DNA of 64,000 nt from Prorocentrum cordatum (taxonomy: Eukaryota; Sar; Dinophyceae; Prorocentrales; Prorocentraceae). Within the stretch, counting starts at the first letter, position 1, and each line of letters opens with the position of its first letter. The stretch spans positions 1,046,828 through 1,110,827 of the forward strand of contig CAUYUJ010011225.1 of the NCBI GenBank assembly GCA_963575745.1. The letters are read 5' to 3'. Positions 31,900-42,158 of this stretch are shown piece by piece. The notes under the pieces were generated by a model, which saw only the letters and a list, made by a program, of their open reading frames with translations, ran no database searches and was not told where the DNA came from. Both the position numbers and the translations under genes were made by a program.

Positions 31900-32501
31900 A
31901 GGTTTGTGTCCACCGCCGATCCATGTTACCTCCCGGCATTTTACAGCCCCCCCCTTCTGATTTCAAGCCGTCCCTTGAGGCCCCCCTAGTCCGCGCACGC
32001 GCCTCGGGCGCGTGGACGCTACCCTTTTGGACGCCACCCTCCTGGACGTTCCCGAGTCTGTGGCGGGGTTCGGGAGGCGCCGCCGCAGTCAAGGCCGTCC
32101 CGCGCCGCAGGCGATCATAAACGAGTTCGTCGCCGATGCAGACAAGGCGGGGCCCGACCTCCGCTGGCCGCCGGCAGGCCAGAACATACGGCAGGTTTCG
32201 AGGGACGAGCAATGACATAAACATAGGGTCTCGGGGTTGGTCCAGCGTCGATTCGAGAATCCGCGCGGACCTCAGGGTTCTTATGCTTGTGTCGTTGTTC
32301 GTTCCCCTGGGGCTCGTGTCGTCACGATGCGGTAGCGAACCCGCCGCGGGCGTTCAAGGTTGAATGCCGCCGGTGGCCCAGAAGTGGCCAATACGGAACG
32401 ATCTGGCGATCGGAAGGCCGCCGATCATTCGGGGTTGAACGATCCACGCGGCGTCAGAAACCAACGCTTGGGTCTTCGCGACGCGAGCCTGCATACACGC
32501 A
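31900..32501. other. Conflicting short ORFs, unresolved
   Basis: A plus frame 32,012-32,215 (LLDVPESVAGFGRRRRSQGR, AIINEFVADADKAGPDLRWP) and an overlapping minus frame 31,892-32,224 (GPRLVCIGDELVYDRLRRGT) both look somewhat protein-like. Only one can be real, and I cannot decide which. From 32,225 to 32,501 nothing is seen. Confidence 0.2.
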
Positions 32502-32627
32502 CCGCCTCGGGAACCGATGTCCCAGGATGCCAAGAGCCAGATTGGCATGGCCCCGGGCCTTCCGGGGGGCCCAATTCAATGCATATCCACTGCCTCCCAG
32601 GATCGTGGGACATCGGTCCCGAGGCGG
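32502..32627. repeat. 126-bp inverted repeat (small fold-back element)
   Basis: The left arm CCGCCTCGGGAACCGATGTC (ending CCCA) pairs with the right arm TGGGACATCGGTCCCGAGGC (ending GG). The arms are about 23 bp with one bulged A, and the spacer is about 80 bp with an inner CCGGGCC...GGGGGGCCC dyad. Confidence 0.75.
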
Positions 32628-33067
32628 ATGTCGGGGGACGCAGACTATGAGCACCACCGCCGATCTTGGGCCAGTCTGATTCTGGACCCAAGGCTTGTGT
32701 GTATCAAGGGCGCCCCTAACCTGGTTTACGAGGCGCTGTGCGCTGAACCTCCTGTGGGCTGACAGGGTACGCGCGGCGTCCTGGCGGTTCTCTGGCCTTA
32801 TGGGAGCTCCCAGGATGTTCATAGACCACGCACTTCTAACCCATGGTAGGGGCGTTTTTTCATCCCTCAATTGTATACTTACCATCCTGGCCACCAAGCA
32901 AGTCTTCTCTGCCGATCTTGGCACATGGATGGGCTTGGTGAACGCCGGGACTGGTGTATGGTCAGTTTCCTCCTGGGTGGGGACAACCTCGATGATCAGG
33001 GACAACGTTAGGAGAATAGGCTGCGGTTGGATGCATCGATCCCCAATCGCACATTTATGTTCGACAG
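32628..33067. other. Spacer
   Basis: Nothing recognisable. Confidence 0.4.
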
Positions 33068-33215
33068 GGGCCTGATAGCCCACCCCATGCAGGAGCGTGC
33101 AGATTCGCCATCATGGGCGCATCGCCGATCGATCGTCGATGTGTCTCAGATTCCAGGTCGATGCTTCTCCTCATGAGGCAGCCCGCCCCTCCCTAACGTC
33201 CCCACTCAATCGATC
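33068..33215 (+). repeat. Dispersed repeat family F, copy 2
   Basis: Diverged match to 25,505-25,650. The blocks TGATAGCCCACCCCATGCAG, GTGCAGATTCGCC and CAGATTCCAGGTCGATG keep their order. Confidence 0.55.
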
Positions 33216-34565
33216 AGGGGGGAGATGAGCTCTCAGCGGCCTTGTCTGGGAGCGCTTCGTCTCAAGCAAGGCCAACCCCTTGGCAGCCTGCCTCGTCCTC
33301 CCCCTGCTGCGCGGGCAGGTCTGCGCACTCCCGCTTGCTGGGCCAGGCTTTGAGGGTAGGTCCAGCGCTGTCGATTCGCGCCTGCTTCTTCGCCATATGA
33401 GACGGCTCGTGCCGACGGGCGCGCGCGCGGCGAAAGCCCTCAAGCGGCACCACGCTGCCCAGAGTATCCACCGTGGCAGCCTGCCGTTGGGACTACTCTG
33501 CCTCGCCGGCAGTCTGGGCTGTTCTGCCTCTCGGCTGCCCCTCCTTCCTCCTCTTCTTCCTCCTCCCCCTCTTCCTTGTCCTTCTCTGTGTCCCGCTCCT
33601 CCTCCTCCTCCTTCTCCTCCTGCTCGTCCACCTCCTCCTCCAACGTGCGAAGCCCGACGACCGTCTCCTCTGATTGCGCGTCACGCGACGGCATCGCCCT
33701 GGAGACCAGGGCTTTCATATACAGCCAGTGCTCTGAAATAAGCACCGCCGTGGGCTCAGCAGGGGCTCTGGTCTCCGAGCCGTTGCTCAGATTGGGGTCG
33801 GGGAACCCATTCGTGGCCGAGGCTGCCGTGGTCAGAGGAGCCCCATTCGCTCTTTGTTCAGCGTTCCCTGTGACAGCACGATGGGGCCACTTCGGAGACC
33901 AAGGCCCTCCAGGTCACGGAATAGGGCGATTCAGCTCCGGCATCGATTCAGCCTCGATGTTGGCTTGAAGCGATTCATTCGGTTATCACGCACCCTTGGG
34001 ATCAAGGACCGATGTGGTCACCTTGGGGGCCGAGGCCCTCTGCAGCACACCTGCCGCCTCCAGCCCCCATCGCTGGCCCCAGGTTGAGCTGGAGCTCCCG
34101 CGCTCGCTGACCGCGGCGCAGCGGAAGGAGGCCAAGAGGAGCCCGCCTCCCTACAGGGCGGGGAGGGCCTCCGGCTGCTCGCGGCCGCTCGCCGGCGCTG
34201 GTCTCGAGGAGGCGCAAACATGGATCAACCCAGGCGTGCAATGCACTGGCAAGATCAGGACTTTTTTGTCGTGGTCTTCGGCCTCTCGAGGCCCCTACCG
34301 GTTCCCAGGCCGTCAAAGAGCGAGTCAGGATGAAACGCCGGCGTTGGGAAAGGAGGCGGGATTTCTGGGGATCCCGCATTGGAATCATCAAAACATCGGA
34401 TGGTCGGGGAGTATGGCGTATGGATTGGAGAGCGTTTTTACCTAACAGCGAAGACTGACATGTTTCTAATGGGGCCAAAAGACAGCAGGTGATGACTCCC
34501 CAGGGGGGTCTGGGCGGGAGCCGGACGGGCGAGGGCCGGGCTTGCTTTAAGCAAACAGTCACACA
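33216..34565. other. Spacer with a CTC tract
   Basis: A pyrimidine tract of CTCCTC/TTCC type lies at about 33,540-33,645. On the minus strand it would encode a Glu-rich run after TVVGLRTLEEEVDEQEE (33,440-33,745), a possible but unproven acidic protein segment. No other gene-like stretch has support. Confidence 0.3.
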
Positions 34566-34966
34566 TTTCGTGCTCTTCGACCTCCCAGAATTCCATTCCC
34601 GGGCCACATTTTGAATGCCCGGAGCCAACTGTAGGCCACTTCGTGCTCTTCGACTTCCCAGAACTCCATTCCCGGGCCACATTTTGGATGCCCGGAGCCA
34701 ACTGTAGGCCACTTCGTGCTCTTCGACTTCCCAGAACTCCACTCCCAGGCCACATTTTGAATGCCTGGAGCCAACTGTACGCCACTTCGTGCTCTTGGAT
34801 TTCCCAGAACACCATTCCCGGGCCACATTTTGAATGCCCGGAGCCAATTGTAGGCCACTTCGTGCTCTTCCACGTCCCAGAACTCCACTCCACTCCCGGG
34901 CCACATTTTGAATGCCCGGAGCCAACTGTACGCCATTTCGTGCCCTTTTATTTCCCAGACTTCCAA
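34566..34966. repeat. 73-bp minisatellite, 5.4 units
   Basis: Units start near 34,566, 34,639, 34,712, 34,785, 34,858 and 34,936. Each reads CTTCGTGCTCTTCGACTTCC, CAGAACTCCATTCCCGGGCC, ACATTTTGAATGCCCGGAGC and CAACTGTAGGCCA. One unit carries a 5-bp ACTCC duplication. Although it shares the 73-bp period with the 4.86-5.3 kb array, the sequences are unrelated. Confidence 0.95.
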
Positions 34967-34969
34967 GAC

Positions 34970-35031
<62 letters not shown>

Positions 35032-35033
35032 GT
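34970..35033. repeat. ATC trinucleotide microsatellite, about 20 units
   Basis: Uninterrupted CATCATCAT from 34,971 to 35,030, directly between the 73-bp satellite and a coding-like exon. Confidence 0.98.
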
Positions 35034-35390
35034 CCCCGTAGCCTTCTTGGCTACAGCCCACGTGCTGTCGACATCACCGATGGCTCAGCGTTTCACTGGC
35101 TTCGATGGGTGGCACAGATCGAGGGTGCGCGCGACGCCATCCGGAATGGCGTCCACAGGGTCTACGTTGTCCGCTGGAATCCGCACTGGGCCCCAGAGGC
35201 CGTCTTTTGCTACGGCAACAACACGTACAGCACACTGGTGCCTCGCAGCGCGCGATACAATGGCTCATGGAGCCACACGCGCATTGTGATTCACCGACAG
35301 GCCAATTGGGTGACCGAGCCGTTGCTCTCTGCGGCCCCTGTGGCAGCTACGCCGTGGCTGTTGTTGCGGGATCAGGTGACCTGGGAATGA
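35034..35390 (+). CDS. Coding-like terminal exon, function unknown
   Basis: The plus frame after the ATC tract encodes about 118 residues with normal protein composition and a natural TGA at 35,388-35,390. Phrases include SAFHWLRWVAQIEGARDAIR, GVHRVYVVRWNPHWAPEAVF, CYGNNTYSTLVPRSARYNGS and VIHRQANWVTEPLLS. The high Trp, Tyr and His content argues for a folded domain, but I recognise none. In this frame the ATC tract would read poly-His, so either the microsatellite is translated or, more likely, the exon begins at a splice acceptor just after it. No start codon is evident. Confidence 0.45.
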   Translation, partial: PRSLLGYSPRAVDITDGSAFHWLRWVAQIEGARDAIRNGVHRVYVVRWNPHWAPEAVFCYGNNTYSTLVPRSARYNGSWSHTRIVIHRQANWVTEPLLSAAPVAATPWLLLRDQVTWE

Positions 35391-35399
35391 TATCCGGCA

Positions 35400-35745
35400 A
35401 ACAAAATATGGTGCTTCTCAGCCTGCATTCATGTGACACGCAATGCCGTGGCCTGCACTCGCGTAGTGCTTCTCAGCCTGCACTCGCGCGGTGCTTCTCA
35501 GCCTGCGCCTTTTCGGTACTTGCCAGCCGCCGGATTGGCGCGATTTCTTGAAATACAAGCGGGAGAGGTGAAGTATCCGAGCCCGCGTGTCCACGGTGCT
35601 TCTCGGCGCGCGTACTTGTAATCCTAGTTCCAGCAGTAGTAGGACTGCGCGGCCGCGGTGCTTTTCAGCCTCCGAGTTTCTGCGGTGCTTCTCAGCCTGC
35701 AAGTTTTGCCGACTGTCCGCTTCACGCGCCGCTCCTCAGTGCGCT
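35400..35745. repeat. Short dispersed motif GTGCTTCTCAGCCTGC
   Basis: At least six copies of GGTGCTTCTCAGCCTGC or close variants lie at about 35,411, 35,467, 35,491, 35,596, 35,659 and 35,685. Spacing is irregular, 25-105 bp. No gene. Confidence 0.75.
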
Positions 35746-36193
<448 letters not shown>

Positions 36194-36232
36194 CATCACA
36201 CTAAATCCATTCATGGGGGTGCCTGTTTGGGA

Positions 36233-36391
36233 GCTACACTCATTGATGTAAGTGTGTCGTTTGAGGCTCAACCCGTTGATAGCAGCGTCTCGTTTGGAAT
36301 CACATCCGTTGATAGCAGTGTCTTGTTTAGACCTCAATGCATTTATACAAAGATCTCATGTGGAGATACCGTTATCGAAAGCAGTGTTTCT
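36233..36391 (+). repeat. 33-bp repeat encoding an 11-residue protein repeat
   Basis: Units start at 36,233, 36,266, 36,299, 36,332 and 36,365 (last partial). In one frame they read TLIDVSVSFEA, QPVDSSVSFGI, TSVDSSVLFRP, QCIYTKISCGD and TVIESSV. DNA varies at many positions while the period stays a multiple of three and the V-D-S-S-V-S-F pattern is kept. That suggests a formerly translated repeat. No start or domain is recognised. The upstream frame runs into the ACT tract as poly-Leu. Confidence 0.6.
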
Positions 36392-36847
36392 ACTGCTACT
36401 ACCACTGCTCCCATCACTCCTACTCGTTCACTCCGCGCACTACAACTACTACTTCACTGTTACCACTACTACCATCACTACCACTCCTACTGCTACTACT
36501 ACTGTTACTAGTACTGCTGCCACTGCTGTTGCTGCTGCTAGTGTACCTAATGCTACTGCAACTACTGGCAGTGCCACTGCGACTGCCGCTGACGTTGCCA
36601 TTGCGACTGCCACGGCGAATCCGAATGCGTCTGCGAGAACTCCAGAATTCTACAACAGCACTCTTACCTGAATACCACAGGCAATGTTTCCAGCTATGCT
36701 TCTACACATCGCTGTTAGGTTGCTTTGCCGGGATAATTTTATTCCCGGGCGATGGCGGACATCGCCGGGGAGGGGGGGGAAGGGGGGGCGGGGAAGCGGC
36801 CCAGTAATGCCACGTTTCTCGTTGCGCCGTTTGGAAACGTCTAGGGA
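36392..36847. other. Thr/Ala-rich low-complexity region
   Basis: Degenerate ACT/GCT triplets continue to about 36,670. A plus frame to 36,671 reads Thr/Ala-rich ending PNASARTPEFYNSTLT. This is possibly a low-complexity exon, more probably microsatellite decay. 36,680-36,847 holds a G-rich run only. Confidence 0.35.
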
Positions 36848-37776
36848 TTACCAGTTGCTACGCACTGAAGTCCGAGGGGGCAAGGTTGGTTCCGAAAGCG
36901 CCTTGGCTCGAGCCGCTGCGATCGGATGGTGCCCCTGCGGCGGCCGCCCTCGCCGACATTGGTGCGTGAGCGCGGCGCGTGCGCCCCCCTGCAGCCCCCG
37001 CCGCCGCGCCTCGTCCTCCGCCGCCCGGCTGGCCCCGCGCCTCTCCCGCAAGGTTGTCGCCAGCTGGCGCAGGGCCTGGAGCTCGTTGCCGCTCACGGAG
37101 GCCCCGCGGTCACGCCCCGGCGCTTCCAAGGGAAGGGATGGCGCTATCACAGGCGACCCTCAGGTCGTCGTTGGAACCCCCCTCCAACTGCACCCGTTCT
37201 GCCACGTCCAACGGGTGCCCCCCGCCGGCCCGGGCCTTGGGAAGTCCAGGCCCATTGCGGCTTCCCTGCGACGCCGCCACCTCTCCTCCGCAGCTCCACC
37301 CAGCAGCGTGCCCAGCTCCCTGCGGGCAAGGTCGCGGTCGTCAGTCCACGGAAGTGGCTCCGGGTACATTGGGCGCAGTGAAGCATTGGATGAGAGCGCA
37401 GCCGGGGGCCTCACGGCCCCGCCCAGAGGTCGCAGGATGCACAGCGGATGATCGACTTGACTCAGCACCGATGCCCGTGCCAACGCCACTGCGATAGGGC
37501 TCGCGCTCTCCCCCTGCTCGTCCATCCCGTCTTGAAATTCGCACTTGTGGTTACCTCCACCGCGGGGGCCCCAGCCTCCATCGCCTTCTGCTTCGCCCTC
37601 CCGTCGAACACGGGCCCCAAAGTGTTCGGGGCATGCACCTTTACTTCCAACCAGGGGATTTCGTAGGTGACTCGGTCTTTCCACATTTGCTTTTGGTAGC
37701 AACTGCAAAAATAGTGGTTGGGCTCCGAGCTCCCCACAAATTGGTCTCCAAACCCACACGGTGGTCCGCGCAACAT
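36848..37776 (-). pseudogene. Minus-strand coding-like fragments, function unknown
   Basis: Three minus-strand stretches look protein-like but lie in different frames. About 37,776-37,530 gives GDQFVGSSEPNHYFCSCYQK, KDRVTYEIPWLEVKVHAPNT and LGPVFDGRAKQKAMEAGAPA. About 37,480-37,200 gives LPWTDDRDLARRELGTLLGG and AAEERWRRRREAAMGLDFPR. About 37,100-36,950 gives NELQALRQLATTLRERRGAS. They could be exons or a frameshifted gene. The order and strand oppose the retroelement that starts near 37.9 kb. No domain is recognised. Confidence 0.35.
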
Positions 37777-37901
37777 GGCCGCCGGCGTCCTCTCCGCTAC
37801 TGCCGCGCAGCGGCAGCAGCGTCGGTGGTGTTTGTTTCCTGGTGGCCTGAAGGTCGCGGTCCCCGCGCATGAGGACGCTTTGATGAACCACCCGTCCTAA
37901 A

Positions 37902-38830
37902 GCGTCACTCCCACATGTAACGCAGTTGCGAGACCTCCGTATAACGACGGCCGCGGCATCTGGCACGGGCGCGAGCTGACCTGGCCGGCAGATCCGGAAT
38001 GGCTTGCGAAGCGGTGGACCCGCCTCACGCCCGACTGAGGCAGTTCCGACGAGGAGAGGGCTAGCGGCGCGGACGGGGACGGCCCTGATAAGGCGTCACT
38101 GACCCTCGGCGCCGCCCCTGCTCGGCAGCGGCCCTCAAACTGCGCCCACCGCTTCCGCGCCTGCCCTTCGGAACCCAAGCTGCTGGATATGGCGCGAGCT
38201 GCTCGGCGCGAGGCGCGCGCCGCGGTGGCGGGCGTCGCCGAGCCGTCCAGGCGCGCGCGGAACGGCGGGGTGCGGGAGGGCTTTGCCACGGCCACGAGGT
38301 GCCCAGCTTCTCTCGGCGACCAGCGGGCGACGCCGCCTGGGGTGAGAGCAGTTTTCACGGTCTGCCGTCTGGCGTCATCGCGCCCATGGGGCTGGTTTGC
38401 CTTGTCCCTCCCGTTCGGCCAGGCGAAGGGGCGAGCACGGCGGGGCTCGCGATGGCCGCCAGACCAAGTGGATGAGCAAGAGCGGCTGCACGGGGGACTC
38501 CGCGGCGGGTCATTCTCACGACCTCCTCTGACTCGCGGATGAGTTCGCGCAGACCTACGATCAGGTCGACGGCTCAGACCTGGCCTGCGTGGAGATGGAT
38601 GCAGTGCCGCACAGGCTCGACGAGGAGACCATAACCAGCATGAAGATCGAGGGGGCCGAGCTCTATTTCGGCCGCCTGAAGCAGAGTGCCCGCCGCGGGG
38701 TCGCGGTCGCGACAGGCTTGGCCAAGCGCGCGACCGAGCAGCGCGCCAAGGAGTCCGAGACCCAGAAGCACAGGAGGAGGGCGCACGAAGAGAGCTGGGT
38801 AGTCGAAGGCCAGACTGTCAGATTGGATTG
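37902..38830 (+). pseudogene. Gag-like N-terminal ORF of the DIRS-like element
   Basis: One frame is coding-like from 37,902 to about 38,500 (RPPYNDGRGIWHGRELTWPA, DPEWLAKRWTRLTPD, a TGA at 38,036-38,038, then GSSDEERASGADGDGPDKAS and LDMARAARREARAAVAGVAE). The signal then moves to another frame from about 38,535 (DEFAQTYDQVDGSDLACVEM, DAVPHRLDEETITSMKIEGA and ELYFGRLKQSARRG), which becomes Arg/Lys-rich (AKRATEQRAKESETQKHRRR). I infer a nucleic-acid-binding, gag-like role only from its position before the reverse transcriptase and its basic C-terminus. No zinc knuckle is visible. Confidence 0.45.
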
Positions 38831-38985
38831 GGCCCCAAGGGCCAATCTGGCCTGGCCAAACTGGATGATTTGGGTTATTCGCCAGACTGGATTCGCGTTG
38901 GCCCCCTCGCCAGATTGCCCCTGTTTGCCAGATTGGGCCTGCCAGATTGGCGCCAGATTGGCTTCGACTACCCAGGAGAGGAGCG
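38810..38985. repeat. GCCAGATTGG short repeats between gag-like and RT regions
   Basis: At least eight copies of CCAGATTGG, CAGATTGG or the reverse complement CCAATCTGG lie within 175 bp. They include an inverted pair across GGGCCCCAAGGGCC (38,829-38,853). Possibly an internal regulatory or recombination region of the element. Confidence 0.6.
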
Positions 38986-39171
38986 CCTCCTCAGTCCTGA
39001 AGAGACAGGGGTGAACTGAAGTCAGCGGGCGGGAGGTAGCTCGACCCGTCTGCCGCATCGCGAGAGCCAGTCTTGTCGGCCTGCTGATGGCCGCCATCTT
39101 GGCGACGGGATGCTGCCCTTTGCTGTACCTGCCGCGCCAGTTGCTCCTCCACCTCCGCCTGGATTTTTTCC

Positions 39172-40145
39172 CGTTCGGTTCGGGCGCGCTTTCACCGTGC
39201 TCAGTCCATTGAGGAGCGTGCTTGGGGCACCGTGGAGTGCCTCAATCTGTTTGGGGGCGACAGTGCGCCGCGGTGCGCGCCAGAGCGCCTCTCGGATATG
39301 GGCGATGTTTTGCTTCGCTGCGCCCGCCGTCTTCATCGTCAGATGGAGGCCCCGGCGGGCGCGTCGGCCCAGGAAGCCTGCTCAGAGCTTTTGGGCCGCC
39401 CGCGTCTGCACTACGACACGTCATGCGACTTACCGCTGAGGCCGTATGCGCCGCGCCTCGTGAGCTGGCCCACTCTTGGGAACTGGCCTGGCTGGCTTGC
39501 TGACCGACTCGGGCCTGGCGACCGACGCTCGCTCTTCGACCTCAACCACGCCTTGCTGCTGCCGTCGCCGAGCTTCGACGCAGCCGTAGCCGTAGAGGTG
39601 GGCGGGGTGCCTTCGTTGTATATGGACCCTGTGCTCGAGAGGAACCGCGCGATGCACTTAGAATTTGCGAAGTCAGGGATCTCCAGAGGCGTCTTCGTCT
39701 CGGGCAAGTCCAGGTTTGAGGACGTCGGGGTGTTCTTCGTGGCCAAGAAGGATGGCCGTATCAGGATGGCGCTTGACTGTCGGAGGAGCAATCAACGTTT
39801 TCAGCTTCCTCCGCCAGTCAACCTCTTCTCCGCCGCGGGCTCCGCGGATATGGAGGTGCCCAATGGGGGCCTCGCTCTACTTCGCGGGGGGTGACATCCA
39901 GAACGCTTTCTACCAGCGCACGCTGCCCGCCTGCCTGCGGGCGCTCTTCTGCCTGCCCGCGGTCGCTGCCGGCGAGCAGGGCGTCGGCAGGCTGGGCGGG
40001 CGCCGCGCGGCGCCGTGGGCGCGTCTGCACCCGCTGCTGGCGGTCGCGCCGACGGGCTGGAGCTGGGCGCCCTACTTCGCCCGGCAGGCCCACGAGCGCA
40101 CGCTGGACAGCTGCCGCGCCCTCAGGCCTGAGCTGCGCGCGGTCG
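39172..40145 (+). pseudogene. Reverse transcriptase domain (broken)
   Basis: This would copy the element RNA into DNA. Frame 1 (39,172-39,894) has HRAQSIEERAWGTVECLNLF, LYMDPVLERNRAMHLEFAKS and then VGVFFVAKKDGRIRMALDCR followed by RSNQRFQLPP, the typical RT fingers (K-x-G-x-x-R ... D-x-R-x-x-N). The frame changes at about 39,850-39,880, and the palm motif A appears as YFAGGDIQNAFYQRTLP with the catalytic Asp codon at 39,893-39,895. Motif B follows as VAPTGWSWAPYFARQAHERT (about 40,040-40,100). The motif C Asp pair (usually YxDD or VDN) is not found before the connection region, so it has been deleted or mutated. The domain is therefore inactive. Similarity is to the DIRS/YR type RT, judged by the GWSWA form of motif B and by the neighbouring recombinase. 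Confidence 0.85.
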
Positions 40146-40149
40146 ATTC

Positions 40150-40800
40150 CGCAGGCAGTTGGCTTCGGAGGCTCTGGAGGCGGCTGGGCTCGCCGTGCAC
40201 GACGAGACCGACGCCTCGGAGTCCACGGCGACGCTGGGCGGGCAGCTGGAAGGGCGGCCCGCCCGTGCCACACTGGCCGCGAAGCGCTTCTGGGAGCTCC
40301 ATCTGGGTCTTGGCTAGCTGGTTCAGCGCCGCCCCAGGGCGACCCGCCGCGACATTGAGCACGTCCTCGGTCACTGCACCTTCGCGGCCCTCTGCCGCCG
40401 TGAGAGCCTCAGCTGCTTCGGCGCTGTGCACGCGTTCGTGCAGCAGGGCTACCAGCGCGCGCGGCCACTATGGGCGTCCGCGCGGAAGGAGCTCAGGATC
40501 TTCCGCGGGGTGTCGATCACACTGCGCGCCCAGCTCGACGCCCCCCGGTCGTCGCAGGTCGTCGTGGCCGATGCTTGCGAGGCGGGGCGCGCGTCGATGG
40601 TCGCCGACTGGATGACAGACGACGTGACTGCTGTTGGCCGCTGGCACCAGAGATGGCGCTTCCGCCGCACCTGCGAGGAGGGCGGCAGCTGGCGGCCGCG
40701 CGACCGCGCGGCACGCGCGGCCGAGGACGCGCTTCTAGACGGCGGGCCGTCGCTCGCAGCGTTGAGGGGTGAGTCTGAGAAAAACTGCCCTGAGGCGCCT
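40150..40800 (+). pseudogene. RT connection and RNase H-like region (broken)
   Basis: One frame is coding-like from about 40,159: SEALEAAGLAVHDETDASES, ATLGGQLEGRPARATLAAKR, FWELHLGLG, then a TAG at 40,315-40,317, then DIEHVLGHCTFAALCRRESL, SCFGAVHAFVQQGYQRARPL, VVVADACEAGRASMVADWM and WHQRWRFRR. This layout (thumb/connection, then an Asp-containing VVVADA strand) matches the segment after RT in dinoflagellate YR retroelements as I know them. It probably corresponds to an RNase H fold that would remove the RNA strand. Only the first acidic residue is obvious, and the other catalytic acids cannot be assigned. From 40,800 to 41,420 the frame stays open but becomes Arg/Ala-rich and is not clearly coding. 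Confidence 0.6.
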
Positions 40801-41429
40801 GCGCGCGTCCTCCGCAGTGCCAGCTGGAAGCTGCTGCGCTGCGCCCCCCTGTTCAGGAAAGAGCCCATGCATCGAAAAGAGGCAAGAGGAGATCTGGGCG
40901 CCGTCAAGCTGACCCTTTCGGACGCGGATTCACGGGGGAAGAGACATGCGGTCTCGGGAGATAATCTGGCACTTGCGCTTGCACTTTCCAGAGGTCGTTG
41001 CCGCGATATAGGCTTGCTCAATATTATTCCTCGAGGGGCCGCCCTCACCCTGGCCACGGGCGCCCGTATCTGTAGACGATGGGTGCCGAGCGAGCTGAAC
41101 AGTGCCGATGGCGCCAGCATGGCCCGCGAGCGCGCTGACGGACGCCGCGCAGCTGCTGCGGACTGGCGAGAGCTTGCCTCGCAGGGCCGACAGCAGCGGC
41201 CGCGCCGCGCCACCTGCGGCGACTTGCGGGCTGGCCGGGCCCCCCCCTGGACTTGGGCCCCCTACCGCCACCGCGACCTGTGCGCGTTGTGTCAGCGCTG
41301 GCGGCTCGCCTTGCACGGTCGCGGGTCGGGGCCGCCCGGGGGGCGACGCTCGCGAGAGCGGAGCGCCCGACGGGCGACCGCTCGCCAGGGGCGCCACCGG
41401 CAAGGCCGCGGCTGAGACCCATCGCCACC

Positions 41430-42158
41430 GTGGCCTTGCACGTGCCCGACTACCAGAGCAAGGGCCGCCTGGCGCTTCTTCTCGCGCGCCGCGGGCGGCG
41501 CCGCTTGCGACTACTGCGACCTTCGCGAACCCGCTGCCCGCTGCCGTGGGCTGCCTGGATGGGCATCGCGGGGGGTCCCTGGCAGATCTGGGGCAAGCTG
41601 CAAGTGGCGCTGTACTGGCTGATGATGGTGGACACCAACCTCAGGTCTGGCAAAGCACTGACATTGACCAAGGGCCAGGGGTGTCCGCCACAGGCGAAGA
41701 TGCAGAGGGTGACGGACCACAGCAACGCAGGCAGCCTACAGAAGCTCAGCAAGACAAACGAGACCGACGAGGCCGTCAACATTGCCCGTCCTTGGGTGGC
41801 CTCGCTGATCGTTCGACGAAGCCTTGGCGACCCGACGGGGCCGCTCTGAGATTCCACGATGCGCCAGGCCAAGAAGACTTTCAACGGTGCCGACAAGCCT
41901 TCAGGCCCCGCGGGAGCACGAAGCGTGCTGTACATGGTGCGACACAGTGGGGCCTCGATCGTCGCGCCCACGGAGGGAATCCCGCTGCTCGATGTCCAGC
42001 ACCGGGACAGGTGGAGGCAGTGGAGGCAGCCTGCATCGGTCTGCCGCTACCAGACACGCGGGCTGCTGCAGGTGGTATGGGCACAGATGACCACTCGCGC
42101 GGACAACTACGCGGTGCGCGCGGAGATCGAGCTGCCCGCGCCGCTGACCGCCGCCTGA
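41430..42158 (+). pseudogene. Tyrosine recombinase (phage-integrase fold), broken
   Basis: This would insert circular cDNA by site-specific recombination. It has an N-terminal part (PIATVALHVPDYQSKGRLAL), then WGKLQVALYWLMMVDTNLRS-GKALTL (helix with the first catalytic Arg, about 41,590-41,670) and KLSKTNETDEAVNIARPW (about 41,735-41,800). An in-frame TGA follows at 41,847-41,849. The C-terminal box is YMVRHSGAS (41,932-41,958, second catalytic Arg), then LLDVQHRDRWRQ (Trp in place of the third His) and VCRYQTRGLL with the nucleophile Tyr codon at 42,048-42,050. The stop is at 42,156. The order R...(Y)xxR...W...Y is that of tyrosine recombinases. Crypton-type DNA transposons also carry such a domain, but the adjoining RT argues for a DIRS-like element. 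Confidence 0.8.

Noticed and set aside
33440-33745. Acidic Glu-rich protein on the minus strand
   Set aside because: The Glu run is the complement of a CTC tract. Only about 25 residues before it look protein-like, too little to call.
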